64,000 bases of DNA from Natronorubrum texcoconense (GCF_900100335.1 NZ_FNFE01000008.1:62001-126000); one strand, 5' to 3'. Positions 8,757-18,101 are shown, numbered from the stretch's first letter. Notes: generated from the letters alone by a model not told the origin. A program made the numbers and translations.

Positions 8757-10613
8757 TCAGCTGATGAGCAGCCAGAGGACGACCGTGAGTACGATCGTGA
8801 GCAACAGGACGGTCGTGCCGATGCTAATCCGAAGGTGAATCGTCGACGGACGGCCGCCGTCGGCCGGCCGGCGCTCCTCGGCGTCGACCATCGGAAGCCG
8901 ACGAGCGGCCGCGTCGACGGCCAGCACGGGGTTGTTCCCAACCCAGTAACAGCGTTTGACGAAGCTGACGACCGCGTTGTCGACCGCGGCGTACGTCCCC
9001 GTGGTCGCTCGCATCGTTCCGCGACCGACGTGGTAGGTGATGGGGTTGACGATCAACGCCGGGTCGGAGTAGTCGAGCTTCGAGAGCGGCTTGCGGATGA
9101 GCTTGAAGCCGACAGCCGAGACGGCGATCAGGATAGCCGCGTCCTGCAAGTGCCCGATGCTGTAGGGGGTCAGCGTCTGACCTTCGCCGCCGGGGCCGAG
9201 GAACTCCGTCCCGTCGATCAACGGCAACAGATCGGTGAAGACCGGCCAACCGATCACCGGCAGCCCGAGGACGACACACGCGCCACCGACGGAGAACATC
9301 GCCGTGATCTGGCCAGTTTTTGCGTCTCTGACCTCCCGATCGCTCTCGCCGTGGAAGAAGACGTAGAAGCCGAGCTTGATGAACGAGAGGAAGGTCCCGA
9401 TCGCACCGATGAAGAGCAGCCAGTACAGGGCCTGATACTCGGATCCGCCGTAGTAGTGCGGATCGGCGGCGTCGAGGACCATCCCCTTGCTGATGAAGCC
9501 GCTGAAGCCGGGGACGGCGGTAATCGAGAGCGCGCCGATGAAGAAGGCGATCGCGGTCAGCGGCATCTCCCGCCAGAGTCCGCCGAGTTTGTAGAGGTCG
9601 TTCTCCCGCGTGCGGTAGATGACGACCCCGACGGCCATGAACAGCAGGCTCTTGTAGAGCACGTTGTTGAACAGGTGCCCCATCGCGCCGGCGGCACCGA
9701 TCGTGGTCCCGATACCGATCCCGGCCACCATGTAGCCCAGCTGGGCCTGGATGTGGTAGGACAGCAGCGCGCGCATATCGTGCTGGAGCAGCGCGAAGAC
9801 GACGCCGTAGACGGCCATCAGCCCGCCCATGTAGGCGAGGTAGATGTTCCCCTCCGGAACCGCACGCAGGAGGACGTACGCGCTCGTCTTCGTGGTAAAG
9901 GCTGCGAGGAACACCGACGCGGCGAAATGGGGCCGCGGATAGGTGTCCGGCAGCCAGGTGTGGAAGCCGACGAACGCGACGTTGACGCCGATCCCGAGGA
10001 TCGCGAGCAACATCGGCAGCCCCTCCGCGAACCCGCCCGCCAGCAGGGCGTTCGGATAGTCGACGCCCTCGCCGAAGACGAACGTCCCGACCTGCGCGTA
10101 GTGGGCGATCACCGCGAACAGCACGAGGCTGCCGCCGATACCGTGGGCGATCGCGTACCGATAGCCCGCGCGGACGGCGTCGCCGCCGTAGTGCCAGACC
10201 AGGACGGTGCTCGTCAGCGCCATGATCTCCCACATGAAGACGAGGACGAGCCAGTCGCCTGCGAAAGCCACGCCGAACGCGCTCGCGACGTACGCCAGCG
10301 CGAACGCGGCCATCGTTTTGGTGGCTTCACTCGAGTACGCGTAGATCACGGCGAACGTGCCGAGGAAGCCGAGGGCGATCCCCATCATTCGGGTGAACTC
10401 GTCGATGTAGAACGGCCGAATATCGGAGAATCCGAGGAAGGTCCCCGTGAGGTGGGCACCCTCTGGAGCGAAGACTGCAATGGCCACCACAGCAGCGAGG
10501 CTGAGCGCACCGATCGCGAAGCCGAGGATGCGCGGCAGGACGAGCACGAGCAGGGCCGCCGCGAAGACGATCAGCGGCGGGTAGGCCATCGTCAGTAGGT
10601 CTGCTTCGATCAT
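8757..10613 (-). CDS. Mrp/complex I-like proton-translocating subunit (third D-type subunit)
   Basis: A 618-residue membrane protein of the NuoL/M/N-MrpA/D antiporter family and the last gene of the nine-gene operon. More than 14 hydrophobic segments are visible. The conserved Glu of TM5 is in FMWEIMALTSTVLVW and a TM8-type Lys is in AFTTKTSAYVLLR, with the HTWLPDTYPRPH loop before it. Its ATG overlaps the stop of the preceding subunit by 4 nt. Three such large subunits in one operon suggest a Mrp complex with more ion channels than the standard one-A, one-D form. Confidence 0.88.
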   Translation of the reverse strand: MIEADLLTMAYPPLIVFAAALLVLVLPRILGFAIGALSLAAVVAIAVFAPEGAHLTGTFLGFSDIRPFYIDEFTRMMGIALGFLGTFAVIYAYSSEATKTMAAFALAYVASAFGVAFAGDWLVLVFMWEIMALTSTVLVWHYGGDAVRAGYRYAIAHGIGGSLVLFAVIAHYAQVGTFVFGEGVDYPNALLAGGFAEGLPMLLAILGIGVNVAFVGFHTWLPDTYPRPHFAASVFLAAFTTKTSAYVLLRAVPEGNIYLAYMGGLMAVYGVVFALLQHDMRALLSYHIQAQLGYMVAGIGIGTTIGAAGAMGHLFNNVLYKSLLFMAVGVVIYRTRENDLYKLGGLWREMPLTAIAFFIGALSITAVPGFSGFISKGMVLDAADPHYYGGSEYQALYWLLFIGAIGTFLSFIKLGFYVFFHGESDREVRDAKTGQITAMFSVGGACVVLGLPVIGWPVFTDLLPLIDGTEFLGPGGEGQTLTPYSIGHLQDAAILIAVSAVGFKLIRKPLSKLDYSDPALIVNPITYHVGRGTMRATTGTYAAVDNAVVSFVKRCYWVGNNPVLAVDAAARRLPMVDAEERRPADGGRPSTIHLRISIGTTVLLLTIVLTVVLWLLIS

Positions 10614-12580
10614 CGATCGATCACCTCCATCGCCTCCTCGAGCGAGAGATCGTGTAACTCGTTAAACGAGTCGACGCCGAAGACGCCCTCGACGATGTAC
10701 ATCGCGAGGTCGAGGAAGACGGCGTAGTCGGGGATCACGCCGAGCGTGACCGCGCCGGTCGCGATGACGCTGATCGGGAAGATCATGAGCCACGTGCTCT
10801 CGGTGAACGGCGAGTGGCGTTCCCAGCCGCCGGCCGGCGGGCCGCCGTGGTGGTGGTCGCCGTGATCGTGATGGTCTTCGGCGTGGTCGTCGTGGGTCTC
10901 TGCATCCTCGGGAACGGTGTGGTCGCTCGGATACTTGTCGACAGCATATTCGGGCTCGTCTTCGTCGTTGACTGTCTCGGGCGTGCCGGCGCCTTTGGCC
11001 TCTGTTTCGTCGTCCCGTTCGTCCGCAGGCTGCGGTTGGCCGCTTTCGGGCTTCTCGTCGGATCGATCGCCACCGTCGGTCGCGACCGCCGCATCGTCTT
11101 CGAAGTACGACTCGCGTTTGCCGCCCGGCGGGAACTCGAGCAGCGGTTTCGCGTCGTGGCGATCCTCGCTCTCGAAGAAGGCCGTGTAGACGACCGGCCA
11201 GAGGTAGGCGATGTTGAGGATCCCGGAGACGATCAGCGCGGTGGCGAAGAGCCAGTAGCCGCCACCGACCGAGCCGGAGCCGATCAACATGTAGAACTTG
11301 CTGACGAAGCCGGCGATCAGCGGCATGCCGGCCATTCCGGCCGCGCCGATGGCGAACGCGGACATCGTCAGCGGCATCCGCTTGCCGATGCCGGCCATCT
11401 CGCTGACGTAGTCGGTGTGGGTCTCGACGTGGACCGCCCCCGCACAGAAGAACAGGGTGAGCTTCCCGAACGCGTGGGCAGGGATGTGGAACAGTGCCCC
11501 GAGGATCGCGAGCGGATGGAGCATCGAGAGCCCCAGTACGATGTAGGACAGCTGTGCCGTCGTCGAGAACGCGAGCCGGCGTTTCAGGTGATCCTTTCGC
11601 AGGGCGATGATACTCGCCGCCGTAAGCGTGAACGCGGCCAGTATCGCGAGCGGGATATTCAGCCCTACCTCCCCGACTCCGGGAACGCTCAACGGCAGAT
11701 CGTAGATGAGTCCCGGACCGAAGACGTCGAGGATAACGCGTGCCACCCCGAACGCGCCGGATTTGACGACCGCCACTGCGTGGAGCAGTCCCGAAACCGG
11801 CGTCGGCGCGACCATCGCGTCGGCCAGCCAGGAGTGAAGCGGCATCACCGCGGCCTTGACTCCGAAGCCGGCGATCAGCAGGTAGAAGGCGGCCTGAGCG
11901 AAGACGGGGTCGGCCTGTGCGGCCTCGGCGAGCATCCCGATACCGCCGGATTCGAAGGCCAGATGCGCCTCGCCCGCTGGATCGGCGCTACTGGTGAGCC
12001 AGTAGACCAGCACGGTCCCGGCCAGCAGGAAGACCCCGCCGCCGAAGAACGTGTACGCGAGGTACTTCCGCCCCGCGATTCGGGCCTCGTTGTCCTCGTT
12101 GTGGGCGACCAGCGGGTAGGTGACGAGGCTCAGTAGCTCGTAGAAGATGAAGATCGTCACCAGGTTGCCGGCGAAGGCGATCCCGATCGCCGTCGAGAGA
12201 CTGGCCGCGAAGGAGGCGAAAAAGCGCGTCTGAGCGTGTTCGTCGAGCCCTCGCATGTAGCCCGCGGCGTAAAAGGAGGTGAAGATCCAGAGGAAACTCG
12301 CGAGCAAGGCGAACAGCAGTCCCAGCGGATCGGCACGCAACACGAAGTCGATTCCCGCGAGGAACTCGACGCCGAGGGAGTCCGCGAGACTCCACTCGTA
12401 GACGGTGCCGTCCATCACACCGGGGAGCATGCTGAGGATGATTCCGAACTTCGCCAGTGCGGCGACGACCGACCAGCTCTCGCGGACGTTCGGATAGCGA
12501 TACGACGCGATGATCAGACACATCGCGAGCGCCGAGACGAGGACGGCGGCTAACGGACGTGGGTCTGCAACTTCAGTCAT
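10610..12580 (-). CDS. Mrp/complex I-like proton-translocating subunit with His-rich loop
   Basis: A 656-residue antiporter-family membrane protein. The conserved Glu is in IFYELLSLVTYPLV, a Lys precedes the HSWLAD loop (KAAVMPLHSWLADAMVAPTP), and a second Lys is in AVAVVKSGAFG. Before the last two helices it carries an unusual hydrophilic insert of over 100 residues (about 480-595), very acidic and then His-rich (DDHAEDHHDHGDHHHGG). Together with the following D-type gene it may take the place of MrpA. Overlaps its neighbours by 4 nt on both sides. Confidence 0.88.
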   Translation of the reverse strand: MTEVADPRPLAAVLVSALAMCLIIASYRYPNVRESWSVVAALAKFGIILSMLPGVMDGTVYEWSLADSLGVEFLAGIDFVLRADPLGLLFALLASFLWIFTSFYAAGYMRGLDEHAQTRFFASFAASLSTAIGIAFAGNLVTIFIFYELLSLVTYPLVAHNEDNEARIAGRKYLAYTFFGGGVFLLAGTVLVYWLTSSADPAGEAHLAFESGGIGMLAEAAQADPVFAQAAFYLLIAGFGVKAAVMPLHSWLADAMVAPTPVSGLLHAVAVVKSGAFGVARVILDVFGPGLIYDLPLSVPGVGEVGLNIPLAILAAFTLTAASIIALRKDHLKRRLAFSTTAQLSYIVLGLSMLHPLAILGALFHIPAHAFGKLTLFFCAGAVHVETHTDYVSEMAGIGKRMPLTMSAFAIGAAGMAGMPLIAGFVSKFYMLIGSGSVGGGYWLFATALIVSGILNIAYLWPVVYTAFFESEDRHDAKPLLEFPPGGKRESYFEDDAAVATDGGDRSDEKPESGQPQPADERDDETEAKGAGTPETVNDEDEPEYAVDKYPSDHTVPEDAETHDDHAEDHHDHGDHHHGGPPAGGWERHSPFTESTWLMIFPISVIATGAVTLGVIPDYAVFLDLAMYIVEGVFGVDSFNELHDLSLEEAMEVIDR

Positions 12581-14181
12581 TCAGTAAACACCTCCGACGT
12601 AAACGGCTCGAGCCACTCGAAGAACGCACCACCGGCGAAGCCGAGCAAGACGGCGGCGACGGCGATGACGACGAGGATTCCGAGCATGCCGATCGAGACG
12701 GCGTCGGGGGATCCTCGGCGGAACGAATCGCGACCGAGGGCCGTGGCGCCGTCGTGGTCGTCGGCGCCAGTATCAGTTCCACCGTCAGCCGCGACCGGTC
12801 CTGGTGAGTGTGGCGATTCAACCGGTATCGCCGGCGTGAAGTACATCTTCTCGAGCAGCCGGGCCGAGTAGGCTAGCGTAAGCATGGTGCTGAGGAAGAT
12901 GACGACGGCGACGGGCCAGACCTCTGCTTCGACCGCGCCGACGGCGACGTACCACTTACCGATGAAGCCGGCCGACGGCGGGATGCCGATCAGCGCGATC
13001 AGTAAGATTGCGATCGAGCCGGCGGTGTACGGCCTGTGTTCGGCGAGGCCGGCGTAGCCGTCGACGGTCCGGGCGCCGTAGCCGAGCGCGACGACGCCGG
13101 CGGCGACGAACAGCCCGGCCTTGATGACGCCGTGGCCGATCAGGTGGATCACCGCGCCGACGAACGCCGTCTGCGTGACGAGCCCGTAGGCCGCGACGAT
13201 GAGACCGAACTGCGCGACCGAAGAGTACGCGAACATCCGCTTGACGTCTCGCTGGATCACCGCGAGGGTGCTGCCGGCGAGGACGCTCACGCAGCCGACC
13301 GTGACGACGATCTCGGTCAGATACGGCGTCGCGGTGAGGAACTCGGGGCCGAAGACGTTGTACATGATTCGGCCGAGCGCGTACGCCGAAACTGTCGAGA
13401 CGAGCGCCGCGATCACCGGCGTCACGCCGTCGGGGGCGTGCTGGTAGGCATCGGGCTGCCACGTGTGCAGGGGCCACTGGGCCACCTTCAGCGCGAAGCC
13501 GATGAAGATGAAGGCGAACGCCGCACGGAGCAGCGTGAGATCGCTGCCGCCCTCCTCGGCGACCAGCGGAATCGCCTCGCCGAGAACGTCCATGTTCAGG
13601 GCGCCGGTCGCCATGAAGAGGAAGCCGACGCCGATGAGGTACAGCGAGGCCCCCATCGTTCCGAGGATGAGGTACTTCAGTGCTGCAACCGCGGATTCGG
13701 GACCGTCGCCGGCGGCGATCATGGCGTAGGTCGCCAGCCCGACGATCTCGAGGAAGACGAACATGTTGAACACGTCGCCGGTCAGCGAGAGCCCGAGCAG
13801 GCCACCGATGAGCAGCAGGTAGCCGGTGTAGAACGTGTTCCCGCGCGGCCCGCCTACGCGCGTGTACGCGAGGACACCCGCGGCGGTGACGGTGACGAGC
13901 AGGGCGATCAACACGGAGAACTCGTCGGCGACGAGTTCGATGCCGACCCCCTGCGGTCGGTCTGCCGTCTCGCCCCACCCGCCGAGGACGTGGACGACAC
14001 GGCCGGTCTCGTAGACGGCGGCCGCGAGGTAGACCGTAGCCGCGGTCAACGCGGTGGTCGTCAGCGCGGCGACGGACCAGCCCGTGCGCTCGAACCGGAG
14101 GCCGAGGACGATCGGTACGGCCGCCAGCAGGATCGGCACGGCGACCAGCAGGGCCGGCAGCATCTCGGCGAGACTACTCAT
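12577..14181 (-). CDS. mnhD: Mrp Na+/H+ antiporter subunit D
   Basis: A 534-residue NuoN/MrpD-type subunit. The conserved Glu is in VFLEIVGLATYAMIA and the Lys before the loop is in LKVAQWPLHTWQPDAYQHAP. About 14 membrane segments, then a polar insert (about residues 455-495) and a final helix. An ATG at 14179-14181 overlaps MrpC by 8 nt; an alternative GTG two codons earlier (14187) would give 536 residues. It belongs to the operon transcribed from about 17275 downward. Confidence 0.9.
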   Translation of the reverse strand: MSSLAEMLPALLVAVPILLAAVPIVLGLRFERTGWSVAALTTTALTAATVYLAAAVYETGRVVHVLGGWGETADRPQGVGIELVADEFSVLIALLVTVTAAGVLAYTRVGGPRGNTFYTGYLLLIGGLLGLSLTGDVFNMFVFLEIVGLATYAMIAAGDGPESAVAALKYLILGTMGASLYLIGVGFLFMATGALNMDVLGEAIPLVAEEGGSDLTLLRAAFAFIFIGFALKVAQWPLHTWQPDAYQHAPDGVTPVIAALVSTVSAYALGRIMYNVFGPEFLTATPYLTEIVVTVGCVSVLAGSTLAVIQRDVKRMFAYSSVAQFGLIVAAYGLVTQTAFVGAVIHLIGHGVIKAGLFVAAGVVALGYGARTVDGYAGLAEHRPYTAGSIAILLIALIGIPPSAGFIGKWYVAVGAVEAEVWPVAVVIFLSTMLTLAYSARLLEKMYFTPAIPVESPHSPGPVAADGGTDTGADDHDGATALGRDSFRRGSPDAVSIGMLGILVVIAVAAVLLGFAGGAFFEWLEPFTSEVFTE

Positions 14182-14554
14182 CGGCACGCACCTCCCGGAG
14201 CGTGTCTTCGCGGAGGGTTCCGTACTCCGCGTAGATGCGGACGATGAGCGCGAGACCGACGGCCGTCAGCGCGATCCCGACGACAATTGCAGTCAGCACG
14301 ATCACGTGCGGGAGCGGACTCGCCATGAGACCGGGATCGCTTCCATCCGACGGAACGATCGGCGCGTTTCCGCCTTCGACGTAGGCGACCGCGACGAAAA
14401 ACAGGAAGATCGCGGTCTGGAAGAGATTGACCCCGATCAGCTTCTTCACGAGGTTCTCGTTGGCGATGATCATGTAGATCCCGATGCCCATCAGGACGAA
14501 CATCAGTGCGTAGGCGTACCGCGTCGTGAGGACGTCGAGTGTCCCCTCAATCAT
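14174..14554 (-). CDS. mnhC: Mrp antiporter subunit C (NuoK-like)
   Basis: A 126-residue three-helix protein of the NuoK/MrpC family. The segment NLVKKLIGVNLFQTAIFLF matches the conserved second helix of the family, and a third helix follows at HVIVLTAIVVGIALTAVGLALIV. It overlaps MrpB by 8 nt and MrpD by 8 nt, so stoichiometric translation is likely. Confidence 0.92.
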   Translation of the reverse strand: MIEGTLDVLTTRYAYALMFVLMGIGIYMIIANENLVKKLIGVNLFQTAIFLFFVAVAYVEGGNAPIVPSDGSDPGLMASPLPHVIVLTAIVVGIALTAVGLALIVRIYAEYGTLREDTLREVRADE

Positions 14555-15053
14555 CGTCGCTCACCTCCCGATCGAGAGAGTCGGTTCCGCGACTGCGGCG
14601 TTCGGGCGTAAAGCCCGCGGCCGTCGCGAAGAACAGCGTGATGACGACGCCGGCGACGATCAGTGCGACGCCGCCGACCTCGATCGCTTCCATCCCCCAG
14701 TAGTGGGCGATGCCGAACGTCTCGCTGAAGGCGTCGTACTCGAGGAAGTTCCCCCCGAGCGCCATGGTGGCGAGACCGGTTGCGATGAAGATGGTGACAC
14801 CACCGGTGACGAGTCCGACGACGAAGGAGTTCTTCAGCCACTGACGGGTGGGTTCGATTCCGAACGCGAAGGCGAGCATGAGCACGGTGACGCCGATGAT
14901 CGCGCCGCCCTGGAAGCTCCCACCGGGCGTGTCGGCCCCGTGGAGGCTCATGAACATGCCGTAGGTGAGCGTAAACGGTGCGATGATCTTGACCGTCGTC
15001 ATGATCACCTGACTCTCGGTGTAGGTATCGTCGTAGGAGTCGGTCTGAGACAT
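14547..15053 (-). CDS. mnhB: Mrp antiporter subunit B (MnhB domain)
   Basis: A 168-residue protein with the MnhB-family core TLTYGMFMSLHGADTPGGSF-QGG and four hydrophobic segments. The PGGSFQGG loop is the family hallmark. The N-terminus carries a short acidic extension (MSQTDSYDDTY). Its start codon shares one nucleotide with the stop of the DUF4040 gene (15053). Confidence 0.92.
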   Translation of the reverse strand: MSQTDSYDDTYTESQVIMTTVKIIAPFTLTYGMFMSLHGADTPGGSFQGGAIIGVTVLMLAFAFGIEPTRQWLKNSFVVGLVTGGVTIFIATGLATMALGGNFLEYDAFSETFGIAHYWGMEAIEVGGVALIVAGVVITLFFATAAGFTPERRSRGTDSLDREVSDDD

Positions 15054-15601
15054 TAGGTGAACACCTCCCGTTTGAGAACGAGGAGAACGGCGACGCCGGC
15101 GGCGAAGACGACGACCGCCTCGCCGAAGGTGTCGAACCCACGGTAGGAGGCCAACACTGCGCTAACCGCGTTCTGCGCGCCGGTGTCGGCGTACGTTTCC
15201 TGCAGGTAGTACAGCGAGGGCGTCTGCTCGAGCACGCCGCCGCCCCAGATCGGCGCGTCTTCGGTGCCGACCGCGTACATATCCGGAAGCAGCGTCAGCG
15301 TCACGAGGACGAACGCGCCCACGGCGACGACGGCGGGCACGCTCACTCGTTCGAACAGTTGATCGGTCGGCGGACGACTCGTCCGCGCGATAGTCAAGAG
15401 GAGCAGAATCGTCGTCACCCCGGCGCCGATCGCGGCCTCGGTCATCGCGACGTCGGGCGCGAGCAGGTACGTGTAGAGGATCGCCATGCCGAGGCTGTAG
15501 GCGCCGAAGACGACGATCGCCGAGAGGACGTCACGGAACAGGGCCGTGGCGATCGCGGTCAGCAGGATGAAGACGGCGAGGGTGAGGGCGAACGGGCTCA
15601 T
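15053..15601 (-). CDS. DUF4040/MbhD-E-like Mrp subunit
   Basis: A 182-residue membrane protein equivalent to the C-terminal part of bacterial MrpA, here a separate gene. The first half has three helices and the conserved LAPDVAMTEAAIGAGVTT block of DUF4040/MbhD proteins; the second half resembles MbhE with TFGEAVVVFAAGVAVLLVLK. A stand-alone D/E module is common in archaeal Mrp and hydrogenase (Mbh) operons. It overlaps MrpG by 4 nt. Confidence 0.88.
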   Translation of the reverse strand: MSPFALTLAVFILLTAIATALFRDVLSAIVVFGAYSLGMAILYTYLLAPDVAMTEAAIGAGVTTILLLLTIARTSRPPTDQLFERVSVPAVVAVGAFVLVTLTLLPDMYAVGTEDAPIWGGGVLEQTPSLYYLQETYADTGAQNAVSAVLASYRGFDTFGEAVVVFAAGVAVLLVLKREVFT

Positions 15602-15930
15602 TTGGTCTCACCCTCCTCCTCCGACTCTTTCGTCCACGGGTCGATACCGCTCTCTGCGGCCGAGCGAGCGATCGCGTGGGCCGCGGTCGGATTCGTGATG
15701 AAGACGAAAAACAGCAACAAGACGGTGTACACCGTCGCGTGCTGCCAGCCGAGCGCGAGTGCGACGGCTGCGAGTGCGAGCCCCGCACCGAGCGTGTCCG
15801 CCTGGGATGCGGTGTGTGCGCGGGCGTAGACGTCGGGCAATCGAAGCACGCCCATCGCCGAAACGAACGTGAAGAACAGTCCGAAAGCGATGAGGACGAT
15901 GATCGCCCAGAATCGGATCGACTCGATCAC
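15598..15930 (-). CDS. mnhG: Mrp antiporter subunit G (MnhG)
   Basis: A 110-residue, three-helix subunit starting with GTG at 15928-15930, which overlaps the MrpF stop by 4 nt (15927-15930). The family signature MGVLRLPDVYARAHTASQAD is exact and NPTAAHAIARSA near the C-terminus also matches MnhG. A charged tail (DPWTKESEEEGETK) ends the protein. A longer frame starting upstream has no support. Confidence 0.92.
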   Translation of the reverse strand: MIESIRFWAIIVLIAFGLFFTFVSAMGVLRLPDVYARAHTASQADTLGAGLALAAVALALGWQHATVYTVLLLFFVFITNPTAAHAIARSAAESGIDPWTKESEEEGETK

Positions 15931-16214
15931 AGCACACCACCTCGCTCGACGGTGAACTTCGAGATGGCGACCGCCATCAAGAAGTTGAGCAGGGCGTAGA
16001 TCAACGCGATGTCGAGGAACCACGGCTCGTCGAGCCCCGCAGCCAGCAAGGCCAGGATGACGACCGTGTTCGTCCCGAGCACGTTGACGGCGAGCAAGCG
16101 GTCCTGCGTCGTCGGCCCCGCGACGGCCCGATAGAACATCATGATCGCGAGAACGACGAACAGCGCCGCCGCGCCGAGGAAGACCTCCTCGACCGTCACG
16201 CCGCTCGGAATCAC
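15927..16214 (-). CDS. mnhF: Mrp antiporter subunit F (MnhF)
   Basis: A 95-residue three-helix protein. The motif RAVAGPTTQDRLLAVNVLGT matches the conserved MnhF/MrpF loop, followed by helices NTVVILALLAAG and FLDIALIYALLNFLMAVAI. It overlaps MrpE by 4 nt upstream and MrpG by 4 nt downstream. Confidence 0.92.
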   Translation of the reverse strand: MIPSGVTVEEVFLGAAALFVVLAIMMFYRAVAGPTTQDRLLAVNVLGTNTVVILALLAAGLDEPWFLDIALIYALLNFLMAVAISKFTVERGGVL

Positions 16215-17248
16215 TGCTCGTCACCTCCGAGAATCTCGGTATCCCCGCGTTCGCGAGGCGACGCGATCGCAGCCGCTTCGCGGCCGTGGAAGACGAATCT
16301 GACGGCGCGCTCGAGCGACCCGTCGAAGAGATCCTCGCGGGCCGACGGGATCAGCGTGTGCACGATCAGCCGTTGGTCGTCGCCGCGGACCACGAGCGTC
16401 CCCGGCGTGAGCGTGATACTGTTCGCGAGCGCGAGCAGCGGGAGTCCGCCCCTGACTCGGGCGTTGAGACGAGTCATCGTGGGATCGATCGGCAGCGACG
16501 GCCGCAGGATCACGATCGAAATCGCGAGGTTGGCCTTGACGATCTCCCAGATGAGATACGGGACGTAGAGGCCGAATCGGAGCGTTCGAATCGGCGACTG
16601 GATCCGATCGAGCGGGAACGTGAACGTGATGTGTGCGAGCGAGACGGAGACGATGCCGGCGACCGCCGCGCCCGTCACGAGATCGAACCAGTAGGTCGGG
16701 TCCCCGAGAATCAGATAGAAACCGTAGGAGATCCAGAATAGGGCGAACAGGCGGTCGAAGCGTTCGGTCCCGTCGCCGACCAGTCGCTCGTGGCGCGCCG
16801 GTCGTTCGACCGGTGCCTCGTCGTACGCCAACCCGACGGCGTCGAGTTCGCGTTCGATCGACTGGAGCATCTGGGCCGTCGCACCCGGCTGATACTCCGG
16901 GTCGAGCACGACCAGTTCGATGTCGTGTTCGCGCGCGTAGTCGTCGAACGCACTGGCAAAGTCGCGGGGACCGAAGAGATACTCGTCGGTGCCGAGCAGC
17001 GTCGTCTCGACCGTGATCGGCCCACTGCCGGCGTCCTCTCGAACCCAGTTGGCCGCTTTCGAGAGGAGCTCTTTGGCCGCCTCGGTCTCCTGTTGGCCCT
17101 CGATGAGGTCCGCCTCGTGGGGTAACGCGACCACCAGATGGACCTCGAGTTCGTCCGCTCGTTCGAGACCGGACTGAACCGCGTAGCCGACCGTCTGTCG
17201 AACGGTCACCGTATCCGACAGCGGTACGAGCACTCGTTCAGCCGCCAC
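16211..17248 (-). CDS. mnhE: Mrp antiporter subunit E fused to an N-terminal Usp-like domain
   Basis: A 345-residue protein, about twice the usual MrpE length. Residues about 1-150 look like a universal-stress-protein/nucleotide-binding fold (RVLVPLSDTVTVRQTVGYA at the start and IELVVLDPEYQPG before the last strand). The MnhE membrane domain follows (two or three helices, then FPLDRIQSP, LIWEIVKANLAISIVILRP and ALANSITLTPGTLVV, all family features). First gene of the operon, GTG start at 17246-17248. The fusion suggests ligand- or stress-dependent control of the antiporter. Confidence 0.9.
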   Translation of the reverse strand: MAAERVLVPLSDTVTVRQTVGYAVQSGLERADELEVHLVVALPHEADLIEGQQETEAAKELLSKAANWVREDAGSGPITVETTLLGTDEYLFGPRDFASAFDDYAREHDIELVVLDPEYQPGATAQMLQSIERELDAVGLAYDEAPVERPARHERLVGDGTERFDRLFALFWISYGFYLILGDPTYWFDLVTGAAVAGIVSVSLAHITFTFPLDRIQSPIRTLRFGLYVPYLIWEIVKANLAISIVILRPSLPIDPTMTRLNARVRGGLPLLALANSITLTPGTLVVRGDDQRLIVHTLIPSAREDLFDGSLERAVRFVFHGREAAAIASPRERGDTEILGGDEQ

Positions 17249-17273
17249 GGCGCGTCCCTCCTCGAGACAGTCG

Positions 17274-17284
17274 ATAGATATTCA
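17274..17284 (-). promoter_or_regulatory. TATA-like box of the Mrp operon
   Basis: Read on the minus strand the sequence tgaatatcta lies 26-36 nt upstream of the GTG start of mnhE. This spacing would give a leaderless or near-leaderless transcript, the usual arrangement in haloarchaea. Confidence 0.5.
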
Positions 17285-17494
17285 TGTCACTCGTCGTTAG
17301 TCGAGTCAAGCGGTAGCCGTAGGAAAACGATTTCGTTATCCGCCAGACGAACTGACGGTTCAGCGAATTGTATCGGGCGAATCGTGACAACGTGGGACGT
17401 TTTTCGCCGACTCGGTAACGCGTCCGAGAGCGGGGCGGCTGACCGACCGATACTTTTACAACCATGTTTTCACTACTTCAAATTGACTTTCTCC

Positions 17495-17668
17495 ATGGAG
17501 ACGAGCGACGCCGTCCACAGCCGATTCGAAACCGCCCACACCGATCTGACGCCGTTCCAGGTCACGACCGGACTCCCGTTCGTCGGGTCGTTTACCCCCG
17601 TCCGACGTCGCGCGGGCCCGTCCACAGACGCCGACGGCACACACGAGTGTCTCACGGTCAGTCCATAA
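17495..17668 (+). CDS. 57-residue protein upstream of the ferredoxin-like gene
   Basis: Starts METSDAVHSRFETAHTDL and ends HECLTVSP. Codon third positions are nearly all G or C, which argues for coding, and it ends 3 nt before the next start, so the two genes are probably translated together. A TATA-like tacttttac at about 17451-17459 suits initiation near 17482. The sequence has no recognisable motif; a single Cys lies near the end. Confidence 0.55.
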   Translation: METSDAVHSRFETAHTDLTPFQVTTGLPFVGSFTPVRRRAGPSTDADGTHECLTVSP

Positions 17669-17671
17669 CCA

Positions 17672-18043
17672 ATGCAAAACCGAACCGAAAAACAGCGCGA
17701 CCGGCTCGCCGCACAGGTGTTCGTCTGTACGAACGACCGCGACTCGGAGTACGCCTGCTGTGCCGACGTCGGCGGGCAGGAGACCCTCGAGGCGGTCAAA
17801 TCCTGGCTCCGCGAGCGCAACGCGTTCTGGAGCCCGATCTCGGTGACCGAAACCGCCTGTTTGGGCCTCTGCAGCGAGGCGGGGACGGCCATCGCCATCC
17901 AGCCGCGAAACCGGTGGTACTCCGACGTTCAGCCCGAAGACGTCCCCGAACTCCTCGAGCGCGAGTTCGGGCCGAACGCCGACCGCGTGGGCGAGGCGTA
18001 CAGCGAGCACGCCGATGGCGGCGAGCACACAGCCGCCGAGTGA
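17672..18043 (+). CDS. thioredoxin-like [2Fe-2S] ferredoxin domain protein
   Basis: A 123-residue protein with cysteines in FVCTND, YACCADVGG and TACLGLCSEAGTA, the order and spacing of the thioredoxin-fold [2Fe-2S] ferredoxins (NuoE-like/Aquifex-type). The CLGLC pair followed by a small-residue stretch supports cluster binding. An acidic, His-containing tail ends the protein. It may pass electrons to or from a nearby dehydrogenase, but the neighbours (acyl-CoA metabolism) give only weak guidance. Confidence 0.8.
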   Translation: MQNRTEKQRDRLAAQVFVCTNDRDSEYACCADVGGQETLEAVKSWLRERNAFWSPISVTETACLGLCSEAGTAIAIQPRNRWYSDVQPEDVPELLEREFGPNADRVGEAYSEHADGGEHTAAE

Positions 18044-18101
18044 GAAACGGGCACACGGCACAACGGTTTTGTCGTCCGATTCCGACTGATCGCGTACGAT
18101 A

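Noticed and set aside
8835-10598. A 587-codon open frame antisense to the Mrp subunit gene
   Set aside because: It mirrors a strongly GC3-biased gene, is Arg/Glu/Gln/His-rich without domains, and the minus-strand protein has clear membrane helices and conserved motifs.
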